Under the pieces are notes generated by a model. That model worked only from the letters and a program-made list of their open reading frames with translations. It had not been told where the DNA came from and did not search any database. From JADGHX01 sp037200125 (lineage in GTDB: Bacteria; Pseudomonadota; Gammaproteobacteria; Steroidobacterales; Steroidobacteraceae), in the NCBI GenBank assembly GCA_037200125.1, contig JBBCGS010000007.1, positions 620,001 to 684,000 of the forward strand: 64,000 nucleotides of DNA, in the 5' to 3' direction. A program made the translations under genes and the position numbers. Numbering within the stretch: position 1 is the first letter of the stretch; every line of letters starts with the position of its first letter. Positions 15,908 to 23,729 of the stretch are shown here, one piece after another.

Positions 15908-17866
15908 ATGTTCCAGAAGCTCCTCATCGCCAACCGCGGCGAGATCGCCTGCCGCGTGGCGCGAACCGCGAAGCGCCTCGGCGTGGGCGTGGCCGCCGTT
16001 TATTCCGAGGCCGATGCGCGCGCTCTGCACGTGCGTGTCGCGGATGAAGCCTGGCCGATCGGGCCGGGCCCTGCCGCGCAGAGCTACCTGAACATCGAGA
16101 AGATTCTCGAAGCGGCGCGGAAAGCCGGGGCGGACGCGATTCATCCCGGTTACGGCTTTCTCTCGGAGAACCCGACGTTTGCCGCCGCCTGCCAGGACGC
16201 CGGCATCGCGTTTGTCGGGCCCCCGGCGGCCGCAATGCTGGCCATGGCGTCCAAGAGCGCCGCGAAGGAGCGGATGAGCAAGGCCGGCGTGCCGGTATTG
16301 CCGGGCTATCACGGCGACGAACAGAGCACGGCCGCTCTCGAGCGCCGGGCAAAGGAACTGGGCTTCCCGCTCATCATCAAGCCGAGCGGCGGTGGCGGCG
16401 GCAAGGGCATGCGGATCGTGACCGAGGCCGGCGGTCTTCGCGAGGCCATCGAAGGCGCGAAGCGGGTCGCCGCGGCCGCGTTCAAGGATGACCGGCTTCT
16501 GCTCGAGCGCTATCTGCCCGCGCCGCGTCATGTCGAAGTGCAGGTGTTCGCGGATCGGCACGGCTCAATCGTGCATCTCTTCGACCGAGACTGTTCGGTT
16601 CAGCGCCGTCATCAGAAGCTCATCGAAGAAGCCCCCGCGCCGGGGCTCGACGACGCCGTGCGCTCGGGTCTATACGCCGCCGCGTGCACCGTTGCGCGGG
16701 AAGTCGGCTACGTCGGCGCTGGAACCATCGAGTTCCTGCTGAACGGGCGCGATTTCCACTTCATGGAGATGAACACGCGGCTGCAGGTCGAACATCCGGT
16801 CACCGAGGGGATCACCGGCCTCGATCTCGTCGAATGGCAACTGCGCGTCGCGGCCGGCGAACCCTTGCCGTTGAAGCAGGCCGACATTCATCGCGCGGGT
16901 CATGCCATTGAAGTGCGCTTGTGCGCGGAAGATCCGTCACGGGATTTCGTTCCGAGCGTCGGCACGCTCGATCTTCTGTGGTGGCCCACAGAAAGCGACG
17001 GCTTGCGAGTGGATCGCGGCTTCGAAAGCGGTGACGCCGTGCCGGCGTTCTACGACTCGCTCCTCGGCAAGATCATCGCGCACGGTCCCTCGCGCGACGC
17101 CGCGCTGGATCGACTCATCGCAGGCGTCGAGGACGTGCGCGCAGACGGCGTCGCGACGAACGCCTCCTGGCTCGCGCGAGCGCTACGCGCGCCCGCCTTT
17201 CGGCAGGCTGACGTGAGCACCGCCTTCATCCCGCGGAATTCCGCTTTGCTCGGCGCGAACCCGGACCCGACACCCGCGGCGGCGCTCGCCGGCGCGTCCC
17301 GCGTGTGGCAACTGGCTCCGTGGCAGGCGAGGCCGTCGCCCTGGGATGTCATGGATGGCTTTCGTTTGGGTCGGGCTTCGACCTTGCGCATTCCGCTCGT
17401 GCTCGGGGAACGCCACCTCGATGTCGAAGTGCTCGAATCCACCCCGGAGCGCAGCGTCGCGCGGGTCGACGGCAAGACCTTCGAACTGAGTTTCCACGAC
17501 AGCTTCAGTCCCCTTCTTCAGTGGGTCGAGTGGGGCGGGGCAAGCGCCGACGTGCTCGTGCATCCCCATCGCATCGACGTCTGGCGCCTCGGCGAGAAGG
17601 TCTCGTTCACGCTGAACGACGGCAGCCAGTTCGAATCCGCCACGGCCGCGCACGCGGGCGGCCTCGTCACGCCGTTGCCGGGCGTGGTCGTGAGTGTGGC
17701 CGTGAAAGAAGGTGATACCGTCACCGCTGGCCAGACGCTGCTCGTGATCGAAGCCATGAAGATGGAGCACGCCATCAAGGCCCCGCGCGCCGGCACCGTG
17801 AAGTCACTGAAGCACAAGGCCGGCGACCGCGTGCGCGAGGGCAGCGCTCTCGCGGAAATCGAGTAG
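15908..17866 (+). CDS. mccA: 3-methylcrotonyl-CoA carboxylase, biotin-containing alpha subunit
   Basis: A 652-residue biotin-dependent carboxylase subunit. It has the N-terminal biotin carboxylase domain (LIANRGEIACRVARTA), the ATP-grasp loop KPSGGGGGKGMR, EMNTRLQVEHPVTE, a linker, and a C-terminal biotinyl domain with EAMKMEH carrying the biotinylated Lys. Propionyl- or acetyl-CoA carboxylase subunits look similar. Divergence from ivd favours methylcrotonyl-CoA, the next step in leucine breakdown. The partner carboxyltransferase (mccB), enoyl-CoA hydratase and HMG-CoA lyase are not in the window. ATG 15908 has GAGAGG about ten bases upstream. Confidence 0.85.
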   Translation: MFQKLLIANRGEIACRVARTAKRLGVGVAAVYSEADARALHVRVADEAWPIGPGPAAQSYLNIEKILEAARKAGADAIHPGYGFLSENPTFAAACQDAGIAFVGPPAAAMLAMASKSAAKERMSKAGVPVLPGYHGDEQSTAALERRAKELGFPLIIKPSGGGGGKGMRIVTEAGGLREAIEGAKRVAAAAFKDDRLLLERYLPAPRHVEVQVFADRHGSIVHLFDRDCSVQRRHQKLIEEAPAPGLDDAVRSGLYAAACTVAREVGYVGAGTIEFLLNGRDFHFMEMNTRLQVEHPVTEGITGLDLVEWQLRVAAGEPLPLKQADIHRAGHAIEVRLCAEDPSRDFVPSVGTLDLLWWPTESDGLRVDRGFESGDAVPAFYDSLLGKIIAHGPSRDAALDRLIAGVEDVRADGVATNASWLARALRAPAFRQADVSTAFIPRNSALLGANPDPTPAAALAGASRVWQLAPWQARPSPWDVMDGFRLGRASTLRIPLVLGERHLDVEVLESTPERSVARVDGKTFELSFHDSFSPLLQWVEWGGASADVLVHPHRIDVWRLGEKVSFTLNDGSQFESATAAHAGGLVTPLPGVVVSVAVKEGDTVTAGQTLLVIEAMKMEHAIKAPRAGTVKSLKHKAGDRVREGSALAEIE

Positions 17867-18132
17867 CGCCGGGCCATCGGGTCTCGAACCGCTCGCTATG
17901 CGGTCATTCGCTGGTTACAACCGTACACAGCGTCACGAAGAATTCGCCACGCGCCGCTACCGCGCGTCGGACCGGAAGCTGTAATCTGTTGACTCATAAG
18001 GGCGGCGGTTGCGAAAACTACCGCCCGTGCCGGGCCCGCGGGTTGAGCAATGGGCCGGTCGCAGGGAAGGTCCTTTCTTACGGACAGTAGGCTTCGCGCG
18101 GAAAGTGGGTTTCGCGCATACCGAGGTATCGC
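17867..18132. other. intergenic region, no gene seen
   Basis: This is a 266-base gap upstream of the Ior-type genes. I find no tRNA, conserved peptide frame or clear repeat. TTGACT at 17989-17994 could be a -35 box, but no good -10 follows at the right spacing. It should hold the promoter of the molybdoenzyme operon. Confidence 0.4.
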
Positions 18133-18615
18133 ATGAGCTACACCATCAACGTCAACGGCAAGCCTCGCACGGTGGAGGTCGAAGCCGACACACCGCTGCT
18201 TTGGGTTCTCCGGGACGAGCTGGAACTGAAGGGCAGTAAGTTCGGCTGTGGCATGGGCCTTTGCGGCGCCTGCACGGTCCACATCAACGGCAACGCGACC
18301 CGGTCCTGTGTCACGCCGGTTTCCGCGGTCGGGGACGCGAAGGTCACCACCATCGAAGGCATCGGCGAAAGCGCGACCGGCAAGAAAGTGCAGGAAGCGT
18401 GGCTCGCGCTCGACGTCATGCAGTGTGGCTACTGTCAGGCCGGGCAGATCATGTCCGCCACGGCGCTGCTCACTCGCACGGCGAAGCCGACCGACAAAGA
18501 CATCGACGACGCGATGAGCGGCAATATCTGCCGCTGCGCCACGTACACGCGCATCCGCGCGGCCATCAAGCAGGCCGCCGGCCTTCCCACCGAAGACAAG
18601 AGGGAGATGGCGTGA
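18133..18615 (+). CDS. iorA: 2Fe-2S subunit of an Ior-type molybdenum hydroxylase
   Basis: A 160-residue small subunit with two 2Fe-2S sites: a plant-ferredoxin-like one (FGCGMGLCGACTVH, residues ~37-50) and a helical one (CGYCQAGQ with ICRCATYTRI). This is the layout of isoquinoline 1-oxidoreductase alpha and similar xanthine-oxidase-family subunits. It passes electrons from the molybdenum centre of the next gene product. The stop overlaps the next ATG (TGATG). Substrate is unknown; iorA/iorB labels reflect family, not proven isoquinoline use. Confidence 0.85.
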   Translation: MSYTINVNGKPRTVEVEADTPLLWVLRDELELKGSKFGCGMGLCGACTVHINGNATRSCVTPVSAVGDAKVTTIEGIGESATGKKVQEAWLALDVMQCGYCQAGQIMSATALLTRTAKPTDKDIDDAMSGNICRCATYTRIRAAIKQAAGLPTEDKREMA

Positions 18616-20891
18616 TGGCACCCCTGGACCTCGATCGCGAACCGCGCGCAGCGGGCGCGGACAACAGCGGTGGCGTTTCGCGCCGCACGTTCCTCACGGC
18701 CAGCGCCGCGGTTGGCGGCGGAGTGATGCTGAATTTCAGCATCCCCGCGTACGCGCAGCGTGAAGGCAGCGCGCCGGAAGCGACCTCGACCCTGAATGCC
18801 TACATCCGTATCGCCCCGAACGGCGAGACGTTCATCGTCAACAAGAACCCCGAGATCGGCCAGGGCATCAAGACGTCCTTCCCGATGATCATTGCGGAAG
18901 AGCTGGACGTCGCCTGGAAAGACGTTCGTTGCGAAGACGCGGAAGTCGATGCGAAGAAGTACGGCGCGCAGTTCGCCGGCGGCTCGCTGTCGATTCCGAT
19001 GAACTACGAGATCCTGCGCCGTACCGGCGCGGCCGCCCGCCTGATGCTCGTGACCGCCGCCGCCCGCACGTGGAAGGTGCCGGTGGAAGAATGCGAGGCC
19101 GCGGATGGCGTCGTCACTCACAAGGGCAAGAACAAGACCGCCACCTACGGCCAGCTCGCCGACGAAGCCGCGAAGGTTCCGCCGCCGAACCCGATGACGG
19201 TGAAGCTGAAGGATCCGAAAGACTTCAAGATCATCGGCCAGCCGATCGGCGGCGTGGACAGCCCGAAGATCGTGCGCGGCGAGCCCATCTTCGGCATCGA
19301 CGTGTCCGTGCCGGGCATGAAGTACGCGGTGTACGAGAAGTCACCCGTGTACAACGGCAAGTTCGTCAGCGCGAACCTCGATGAGATCAAGGCGCTGCCG
19401 GGTATCCGCGGCGTGTACGTCATCAAGGGCAACGTCACGACGATCGACGGGGGCCTCTACAACGGCCTGACGGACGGCGTCGCGATCGTCGCCGACAAGT
19501 GGCACCAGGCGAACCGCGCGCTCGGTCAGCTGCAGGTGAAGTGGGACAACGGCGAGACGGCCACCCGTTCCACCCCCGGTTTCCTCGCGAAGGCGGCGGA
19601 GCTCGCGAAGGGCCCGTTCGAGAAAGACATCAAGAAGGACGGCGGCGTCGACGACGCGCTGAAGGGTGCCGCGAAGGTCATCGAAGCGCGTTACGAGTAC
19701 CCGTTCGTCAATCACTCGCCCCTCGAGCCGATGAACACTACCGCATCCTTCAAGAACGGAAGGATGGAGATCTGGTCGCCCACGCAGATGCCAGGCGGCG
19801 GCAAGACGGCGGTGGCGAAGCTGCTCGGGCTTCCGGAAGAGAACGTCACGTTGCACGTCACGCGCAACGGCGGAGGCTTCGGCCGTCGTCTCTCGAATGA
19901 CTTCATGGTCGAAGCGGCTGCGGTCGCCAAGGAACATGGCGAGCCGGTGAAGCTGCTGCGCAATCGTCGTCAGGACATGCAGAGTGGCGTGTTCCGCGTC
20001 GGCGGTATCCACAACTTCAAGGCGGGCCTCGACGCGCAGGGCAAGCTCGTTGCGTTCCGCAATCACTTCGTCACGTACTCGAACAGCGGCAAGATCGCCG
20101 GCTCCGGCAACCTGAACGCCACCGAGTTCCCGCAGGGCTACGTGGAGAATCTCGAGTACGGCTATTCGATGATGCCGCTCGACATTCCGACAGGCCCGAT
20201 GCGTGCGCCCCAAAGCAATACGGTTGCCTTCGCGTACCAGTCATTCCTCGACGAGCTGGCGCACGCGGCGGGCAGGGATCCCCTGCAGTTCCAGCTCGAC
20301 CTCCTGGGTCCGCCGAAGGCGCCCGTGGTGAACAAGGGGCCGTTCGGTGAGCAGGTGGGCTTCAACAACGCCCGCATGGCCGGCGTGCTGAAGGCCGTTG
20401 CGGAGAAGGCGGGCTGGGGCAAGAAGCAGCTGCCGAAGGGCACCGGCATGGGCATCGGCGCCTACTTCAGCCACTCGGGCTACTTCGCGGAAGTCGTGCA
20501 GGCGACCGTGAATCCGAAGACGGGCGATGTGAAGGTCGACAAGGTGTGGATTGCCGGCGATGTCGGCCGCCAGATCATCAACCCGAGCGCGGGCGGCAAC
20601 CAGGTGGAAGGTGCGGCAATCGACGGCGTCTCGCAGGCGTTGGCGCAGGCCCTCACGTTCACCAACGGGGCCGTCGACCAGACGAACTTCCACAACTATC
20701 CGCTCCTGCGCATGCATCAGGCGCCGAAGATCGAAGTGCACTTCGTCGTGACGGATAACAACCCGACCGGGTTGGGCGAGCCGGCGCTGCCGCCGGTGGT
20801 GCCCGCGCTCGCCAACGCCATCTTCGCGGCGAGTGGCAAGCGCGTGCGCACGCTGCCGATCAATCCGGCGGAGCTGAAGAGCAACGCCTGA
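18615..20891 (+). CDS. iorB: molybdopterin-binding large subunit, Ior-type hydroxylase, Tat-exported
   Basis: A 758-residue member of the xanthine dehydrogenase molybdenum-binding family. A twin-arginine signal occurs at residues 22-27 (SRRTFL) before a hydrophobic stretch and a possible AYAQ cleavage site, so the enzyme is probably periplasmic. EIGQGIKTSFPMIIAEELDV and the late GLGEPALPP, with the family's catalytic Glu, are conserved. There is no FAD subunit and no cytochrome gene nearby, so the electron acceptor is not clear. Related two-subunit enzymes oxidise N-heterocycles or aldehydes. ATG 18615 was taken for overlap with iorA and for the Tat motif. A strong terminator follows. Confidence 0.85.
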   Translation: MAPLDLDREPRAAGADNSGGVSRRTFLTASAAVGGGVMLNFSIPAYAQREGSAPEATSTLNAYIRIAPNGETFIVNKNPEIGQGIKTSFPMIIAEELDVAWKDVRCEDAEVDAKKYGAQFAGGSLSIPMNYEILRRTGAAARLMLVTAAARTWKVPVEECEAADGVVTHKGKNKTATYGQLADEAAKVPPPNPMTVKLKDPKDFKIIGQPIGGVDSPKIVRGEPIFGIDVSVPGMKYAVYEKSPVYNGKFVSANLDEIKALPGIRGVYVIKGNVTTIDGGLYNGLTDGVAIVADKWHQANRALGQLQVKWDNGETATRSTPGFLAKAAELAKGPFEKDIKKDGGVDDALKGAAKVIEARYEYPFVNHSPLEPMNTTASFKNGRMEIWSPTQMPGGGKTAVAKLLGLPEENVTLHVTRNGGGFGRRLSNDFMVEAAAVAKEHGEPVKLLRNRRQDMQSGVFRVGGIHNFKAGLDAQGKLVAFRNHFVTYSNSGKIAGSGNLNATEFPQGYVENLEYGYSMMPLDIPTGPMRAPQSNTVAFAYQSFLDELAHAAGRDPLQFQLDLLGPPKAPVVNKGPFGEQVGFNNARMAGVLKAVAEKAGWGKKQLPKGTGMGIGAYFSHSGYFAEVVQATVNPKTGDVKVDKVWIAGDVGRQIINPSAGGNQVEGAAIDGVSQALAQALTFTNGAVDQTNFHNYPLLRMHQAPKIEVHFVVTDNNPTGLGEPALPPVVPALANAIFAASGKRVRTLPINPAELKSNA

Positions 20892-20972
20892 CGATCGGGC
20901 GGTCCGGCGGTCGGCCTGCTCGGCCTGGCAGGTCCTGCGCGGGGTCGGTCGCGAGTTCTTGTTCGCGAAATG

Positions 20973-21005
20973 AAAAACGCCGCCCATCCGGGCGGCGTTT
21001 TTCTT
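20973..21005. terminator. intrinsic terminator, bidirectional
   Basis: AAAAACGCCGCCC, a loop of four, and GGGCGGCGTTTTT form a GC-rich stem flanked by A and T runs on the two sides. It lies between iorB and the convergent ferritin-like gene, so it can stop transcription both ways. Confidence 0.9.
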
Positions 21006-21024
21006 GGGTCGGTGAAAAGCGCGG

Positions 21025-21654
21025 TCAGTGCTTCTCTTTGCCCGGGCCGTTCTCCGCAACCGTCTGGCCGGCCTTCGACTGACCAGGCACCTCGTCCTTG
21101 TAGTACAGGCGACGCGGGCCGCCGCCGTCGCCCTGCGCAAACAGCAGATCGCTCAGGTCGTCGGCATGCTCTTCTTCCTTCGCGAGGATCTTCTCGAGCA
21201 TGCGCTTGGTCGTCGTGTCCTTTTCGCCGAAGAAGCCGATCATGTCGCGATAGCTCTCGATGGCGATGCGCTCGGCGATGAGGTCTTCCTTCAGCATTTC
21301 GGCGAGCGTGCCGCCTTCCTTGTATTCGCTGTGCGCATTGCCGGCGATGACGGCCGGGTTCATCTCCGGCTTGCCACCGAGCTGCTTGATGCGTTCGGCG
21401 ATCTCGTCCGCGTGCTCCTGTTCTTCGCCGGCGTGCTCGAGGAACTCCGCCTTCGCGGCTTGCGAATGGATGCCGGTCGCCATGAAGTAGTGAAACTTGT
21501 AGCGCAGGACGCAGACGAGCTCGGTCGCGAGCGCCTCGTTGAGCACGGCGACGGCGCGCTCGCGGTCGAGCCCGTAGTCCTGCGTCACGGCGCCGTCGGT
21601 GATGTGCTGGCGTGCCCGGTCACGAATTTCCTGGATCTGCTTGCTGTGGCTCAT
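21025..21654 (-). CDS. ferritin-like di-iron protein (bacterioferritin family)
   Basis: A 209-residue four-helix protein. LNEALATELVCVLRYKFHYF and EFLEHAGEEQEHADEIAERI give the Glu/ExxH pairs of a di-iron centre, and KILAKEEEHADDL gives the second set. It is annotated as bacterioferritin in many genomes, though the heme-ligand Met is not clear here and it may be a non-heme relative. The likely role is iron storage or oxidative-stress protection. ATG 21654 was chosen because GGGAG lies just upstream and the family starts here; the frame continues upstream but without similarity. It shares the terminator at 20973. Confidence 0.8.
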   Translation of the reverse strand: MSHSKQIQEIRDRARQHITDGAVTQDYGLDRERAVAVLNEALATELVCVLRYKFHYFMATGIHSQAAKAEFLEHAGEEQEHADEIAERIKQLGGKPEMNPAVIAGNAHSEYKEGGTLAEMLKEDLIAERIAIESYRDMIGFFGEKDTTTKRMLEKILAKEEEHADDLSDLLFAQGDGGGPRRLYYKDEVPGQSKAGQTVAENGPGKEKH

Positions 21655-21828
21655 GGAGTCTCCCGCCCGGTCGAAGAGATAGGTGTTCGGCGTGAACGCT
21701 TGGCGAAGCGTCGCGGTTCCGTAGCAAGCGGCGGCCCCGCGCGAAATATCTTCAGCCGAAACGGCCGCGGCGGCCTTGCGCGGGTAGCGCGGGCAGGGCA
21801 CTTGCTGAGTGGAAGTCTTCAGTCGCTC

Positions 21829-22884
21829 GTGCCGGACGGTTCCGTTTTGAAGATTTCTCAAACCGCGCGACGCCTCATGCGCGCGGCGCTGGCGCTTTGC
21901 ATTCTCGCGTGGCTCGCACATAGCGTCGGCTTCGATCGAATTCTGGGCGAGCTGGAACATGCCAGCGTGCCGATGCTGCTCGCGGCCACGCTATTGCTCG
22001 CGCTCGACGGGGTCGCGAAGGCGCGCAACTGGCAGCAGTTGCTCATCGCAAGCGTGGAGGGCGAGCGCTCGCTGCCGCTCCTGCGCGTGATGCGCTGGCA
22101 TTTCGCCGGAGGGTTCGTCGGCGCGATCGTGCCGTCGTCGGCGAGCACGGACGCGTGTCGAGTCTGGATGGCGGTCAGCGGTCTGCGCGGGCACGCGGCT
22201 CCCTGCGCGGCGTCGATCCTGACCGTGAACTGTCTCGGCTGGTTTTCGGGAAGCGCGCTCGGCCTCGTGGGCTTCGCTTGGCTTGCGAAAGAGCGGGCGC
22301 TCCCCCCGTTACTCAACCCGGTCGCGTTCGTGTTTCTGTCTACGCTCACCGTGCTGCCCATTGCGTATGGGTTGCTGGCCTCGCGGCGTGACTGGGTGGA
22401 ACGACTCATCGAGCGCGTCGGGCGCCGCTCGATTCGCGCGCGTGAGGGCTTGCGCAAATTCCTCGACGCCTTGCTGGTCTTCGAGCACGCGGGCCTGCGT
22501 TTCCCGGTCTTCCTGCTGGTTTCGGGGGCCGGGCTGCTGGCGCAGACCTGCATGTTCGCGTTGACCGCGGCGGCCGTGGGCATCGACGTGCCGTTCGCGG
22601 TATGGATGATGCTCGTGCCGCTCACGCGTCTCGTGGCCCTGGTCCCGGTGTCGATCGCGGACTTCGGCCTGATCCAGGCCGCGCACGTCACGGTGCTGGC
22701 GCTCTTTGGGGTGCCGGCATCGCAGTCCTTCGCGCTCTCGGCGCTGTTCGCGATCGAGGGGCTGCTGGTCCACTCGACGGCCGGCGCGACGGCTTTCCTG
22801 GTCGATGGGCGCCGGGAGCGCCGTTCGCGGGATTTACGCGATCCGGCCTCACTCAGCCTCGACGGACCGGATTCGGTCCGCTAG
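21829..22884 (+). CDS. UPF0104 / lysylphosphatidylglycerol synthase TM-region family protein
   Basis: An integral membrane protein of about 350 residues with around eight hydrophobic helices. GGFVGAIVPSSASTDACRVW and the late LVPVSIADFGLIQAA resemble the flippase-like TM domain shared by MprF and UPF0104 proteins. There is no aminoacyltransferase domain, so lysyl-lipid synthesis is not expected; a lipid or glycolipid transport role is possible. The start is uncertain: GTG 21829 gives 351 residues, TTG 21847 and ATG 21877 (335 residues) are alternatives, none with a well-spaced Shine-Dalgarno. It is divergent from the ferritin-like gene. Confidence 0.65.
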   Translation: MPDGSVLKISQTARRLMRAALALCILAWLAHSVGFDRILGELEHASVPMLLAATLLLALDGVAKARNWQQLLIASVEGERSLPLLRVMRWHFAGGFVGAIVPSSASTDACRVWMAVSGLRGHAAPCAASILTVNCLGWFSGSALGLVGFAWLAKERALPPLLNPVAFVFLSTLTVLPIAYGLLASRRDWVERLIERVGRRSIRAREGLRKFLDALLVFEHAGLRFPVFLLVSGAGLLAQTCMFALTAAAVGIDVPFAVWMMLVPLTRLVALVPVSIADFGLIQAAHVTVLALFGVPASQSFALSALFAIEGLLVHSTAGATAFLVDGRRERRSRDLRDPASLSLDGPDSVR

Positions 22885-22887
22885 AAT
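22859..22887 (+). promoter_or_regulatory. candidate promoter of the rimP-nusA-infB operon
   Basis: TCGACG and TAGAAT are spaced by 17 bases, giving a sigma-70-like promoter. It overlaps the end of the membrane-protein gene. Initiation near 22894 would give a leader of about 250 bases before rimP. Confidence 0.5.
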
Positions 22888-22983
22888 GCGCGGCCCTGCG
22901 GGCCTCCAGATGGAAACAACTGGCGAAACGCGGGAGTTACCGGGGATTCGGGCTCCGGTGGATCGAGCGGTTTGGAAAGGAAG

Positions 22984-23010
22984 AGGCCCCCGAGGGCCTT
23001 TTGTTTTTTT
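22984..23010 (+). terminator. intrinsic terminator 1 in the rimP leader
   Basis: AGGCCC, loop CCGA, GGGCCT, then a T-rich tract of eleven bases with one G. This is a textbook terminator about 130 bases upstream of the rimP ATG. Confidence 0.8.
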
Positions 23011-23098
23011 GGCTGTGATGAATGCGACCCCTGGCCGGGGTCGGCCGGAAGGAGCGGGTGAAACCCGATCTTTCCCGGTTGCAAACGTGGGTTTTTCG

Positions 23099-23125
23099 AA
23101 TGGGCCTTATGGCCCATTTTTGTTT
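23099..23125 (+). terminator. intrinsic terminator 2 in the rimP leader
   Basis: AATGGGCC, loop TTAT, GGCCCATT, then TTTGTTT. It ends only 19 bases before the chosen rimP ATG, so read-through must be common or controlled. Confidence 0.75.
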
Positions 23126-23144
23126 GTGCAGGCGGTGGGTTGCG

Positions 23145-23723
23145 ATGGCGTCGGTCTTGCGTGGGCGGCTGATCGCCCTTATTGAGCCCCTCCTGGAACG
23201 GCTGGGGTACGAGCTGATCGAGCTCGAATACGTGCCCAGTCGCGGGAGCGCGCTGCTGCGCATCTTTATTGATCGCCCGGGTGCCGATGGCGCCGGGGCT
23301 GATGACAGAGAAAAGAGCGAATCGACCGTCACGCTCAATGAGGCGGGCGAAGTCGAGGATGGGGGCGAGACGCTCAGGGAGAGCGGAATCGGTATCGAGG
23401 ATTGCGCACGGGTGAGCCGCGAGGTGTCCGCCCTGCTCGACGTCGAAGACCCGATTCCTTCCGCGTATACGCTGGAAGTGTCCTCGCCGGGTGAGGATCG
23501 GGTGCTGCGTACCCGGGCTCACTTCGACCGGTTCGCGGGCTCGCGGGTGCTGGTTGAGCTGAAGGTGCCGCGCGATGGCCGCCGGCGCTATACGGGAATG
23601 TTGACGTCCATCAATGACGTCGGGGTCGAGCTCGAAGTGGATCGACAGCCGGTGACTGTGCGGTTCGATGAGATCGAGAAAGCGAGGCTCGCGCCTGAAA
23701 ACGCCAGCCCCATGCGGAGGTAA
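23145..23723 (+). CDS. rimP: ribosome maturation factor RimP with an internal acidic insertion
   Basis: A 192-residue protein, longer than the usual ~150. The N-terminal domain (LIALIEPLLERLGYELIELEYV) and the C-terminal Sm-like domain (VSSPGEDRVL, then RRRYTGMLTS) are standard for this 30S assembly factor. Between FIDRP and GIGIEDCARVSREV sits an extra acidic/Gly stretch of roughly 35 residues (about 46-81), where the usual protein has a short turn. ATG 23145 was chosen on similarity. The frame is open upstream to a GTG at 23059 with an SD-like sequence, but that would make the terminator stem coding. nusA follows by six bases. Confidence 0.88.
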   Translation: MASVLRGRLIALIEPLLERLGYELIELEYVPSRGSALLRIFIDRPGADGAGADDREKSESTVTLNEAGEVEDGGETLRESGIGIEDCARVSREVSALLDVEDPIPSAYTLEVSSPGEDRVLRTRAHFDRFAGSRVLVELKVPRDGRRRYTGMLTSINDVGVELEVDRQPVTVRFDEIEKARLAPENASPMRR

Positions 23724-23729
23724 GAAGCG

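Larger units (their letters stand above)
22894..23144 (+). promoter_or_regulatory. rimP operon leader with two intrinsic terminators
   Basis: No protein gene is convincing in this stretch, yet it contains two complete terminator hairpins (22984-23010 and 23099-23125) ahead of the rimP start. NusA, which is encoded in the operon, modulates termination, and attenuator-like leaders upstream of rimP have been proposed in other gammaproteobacteria. An SD-like GGAAGGAG followed by GTG at 23059 opens a frame that joins rimP in phase. Leader translation could therefore break the second stem. Confidence 0.5.

Noticed and set aside
22885..23020. A tRNA gene upstream of rimP, as in enterobacteria (metY).
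   Set aside because: I could not find a T-loop GGTTCRA box, CCA end or a cloverleaf in this stretch.
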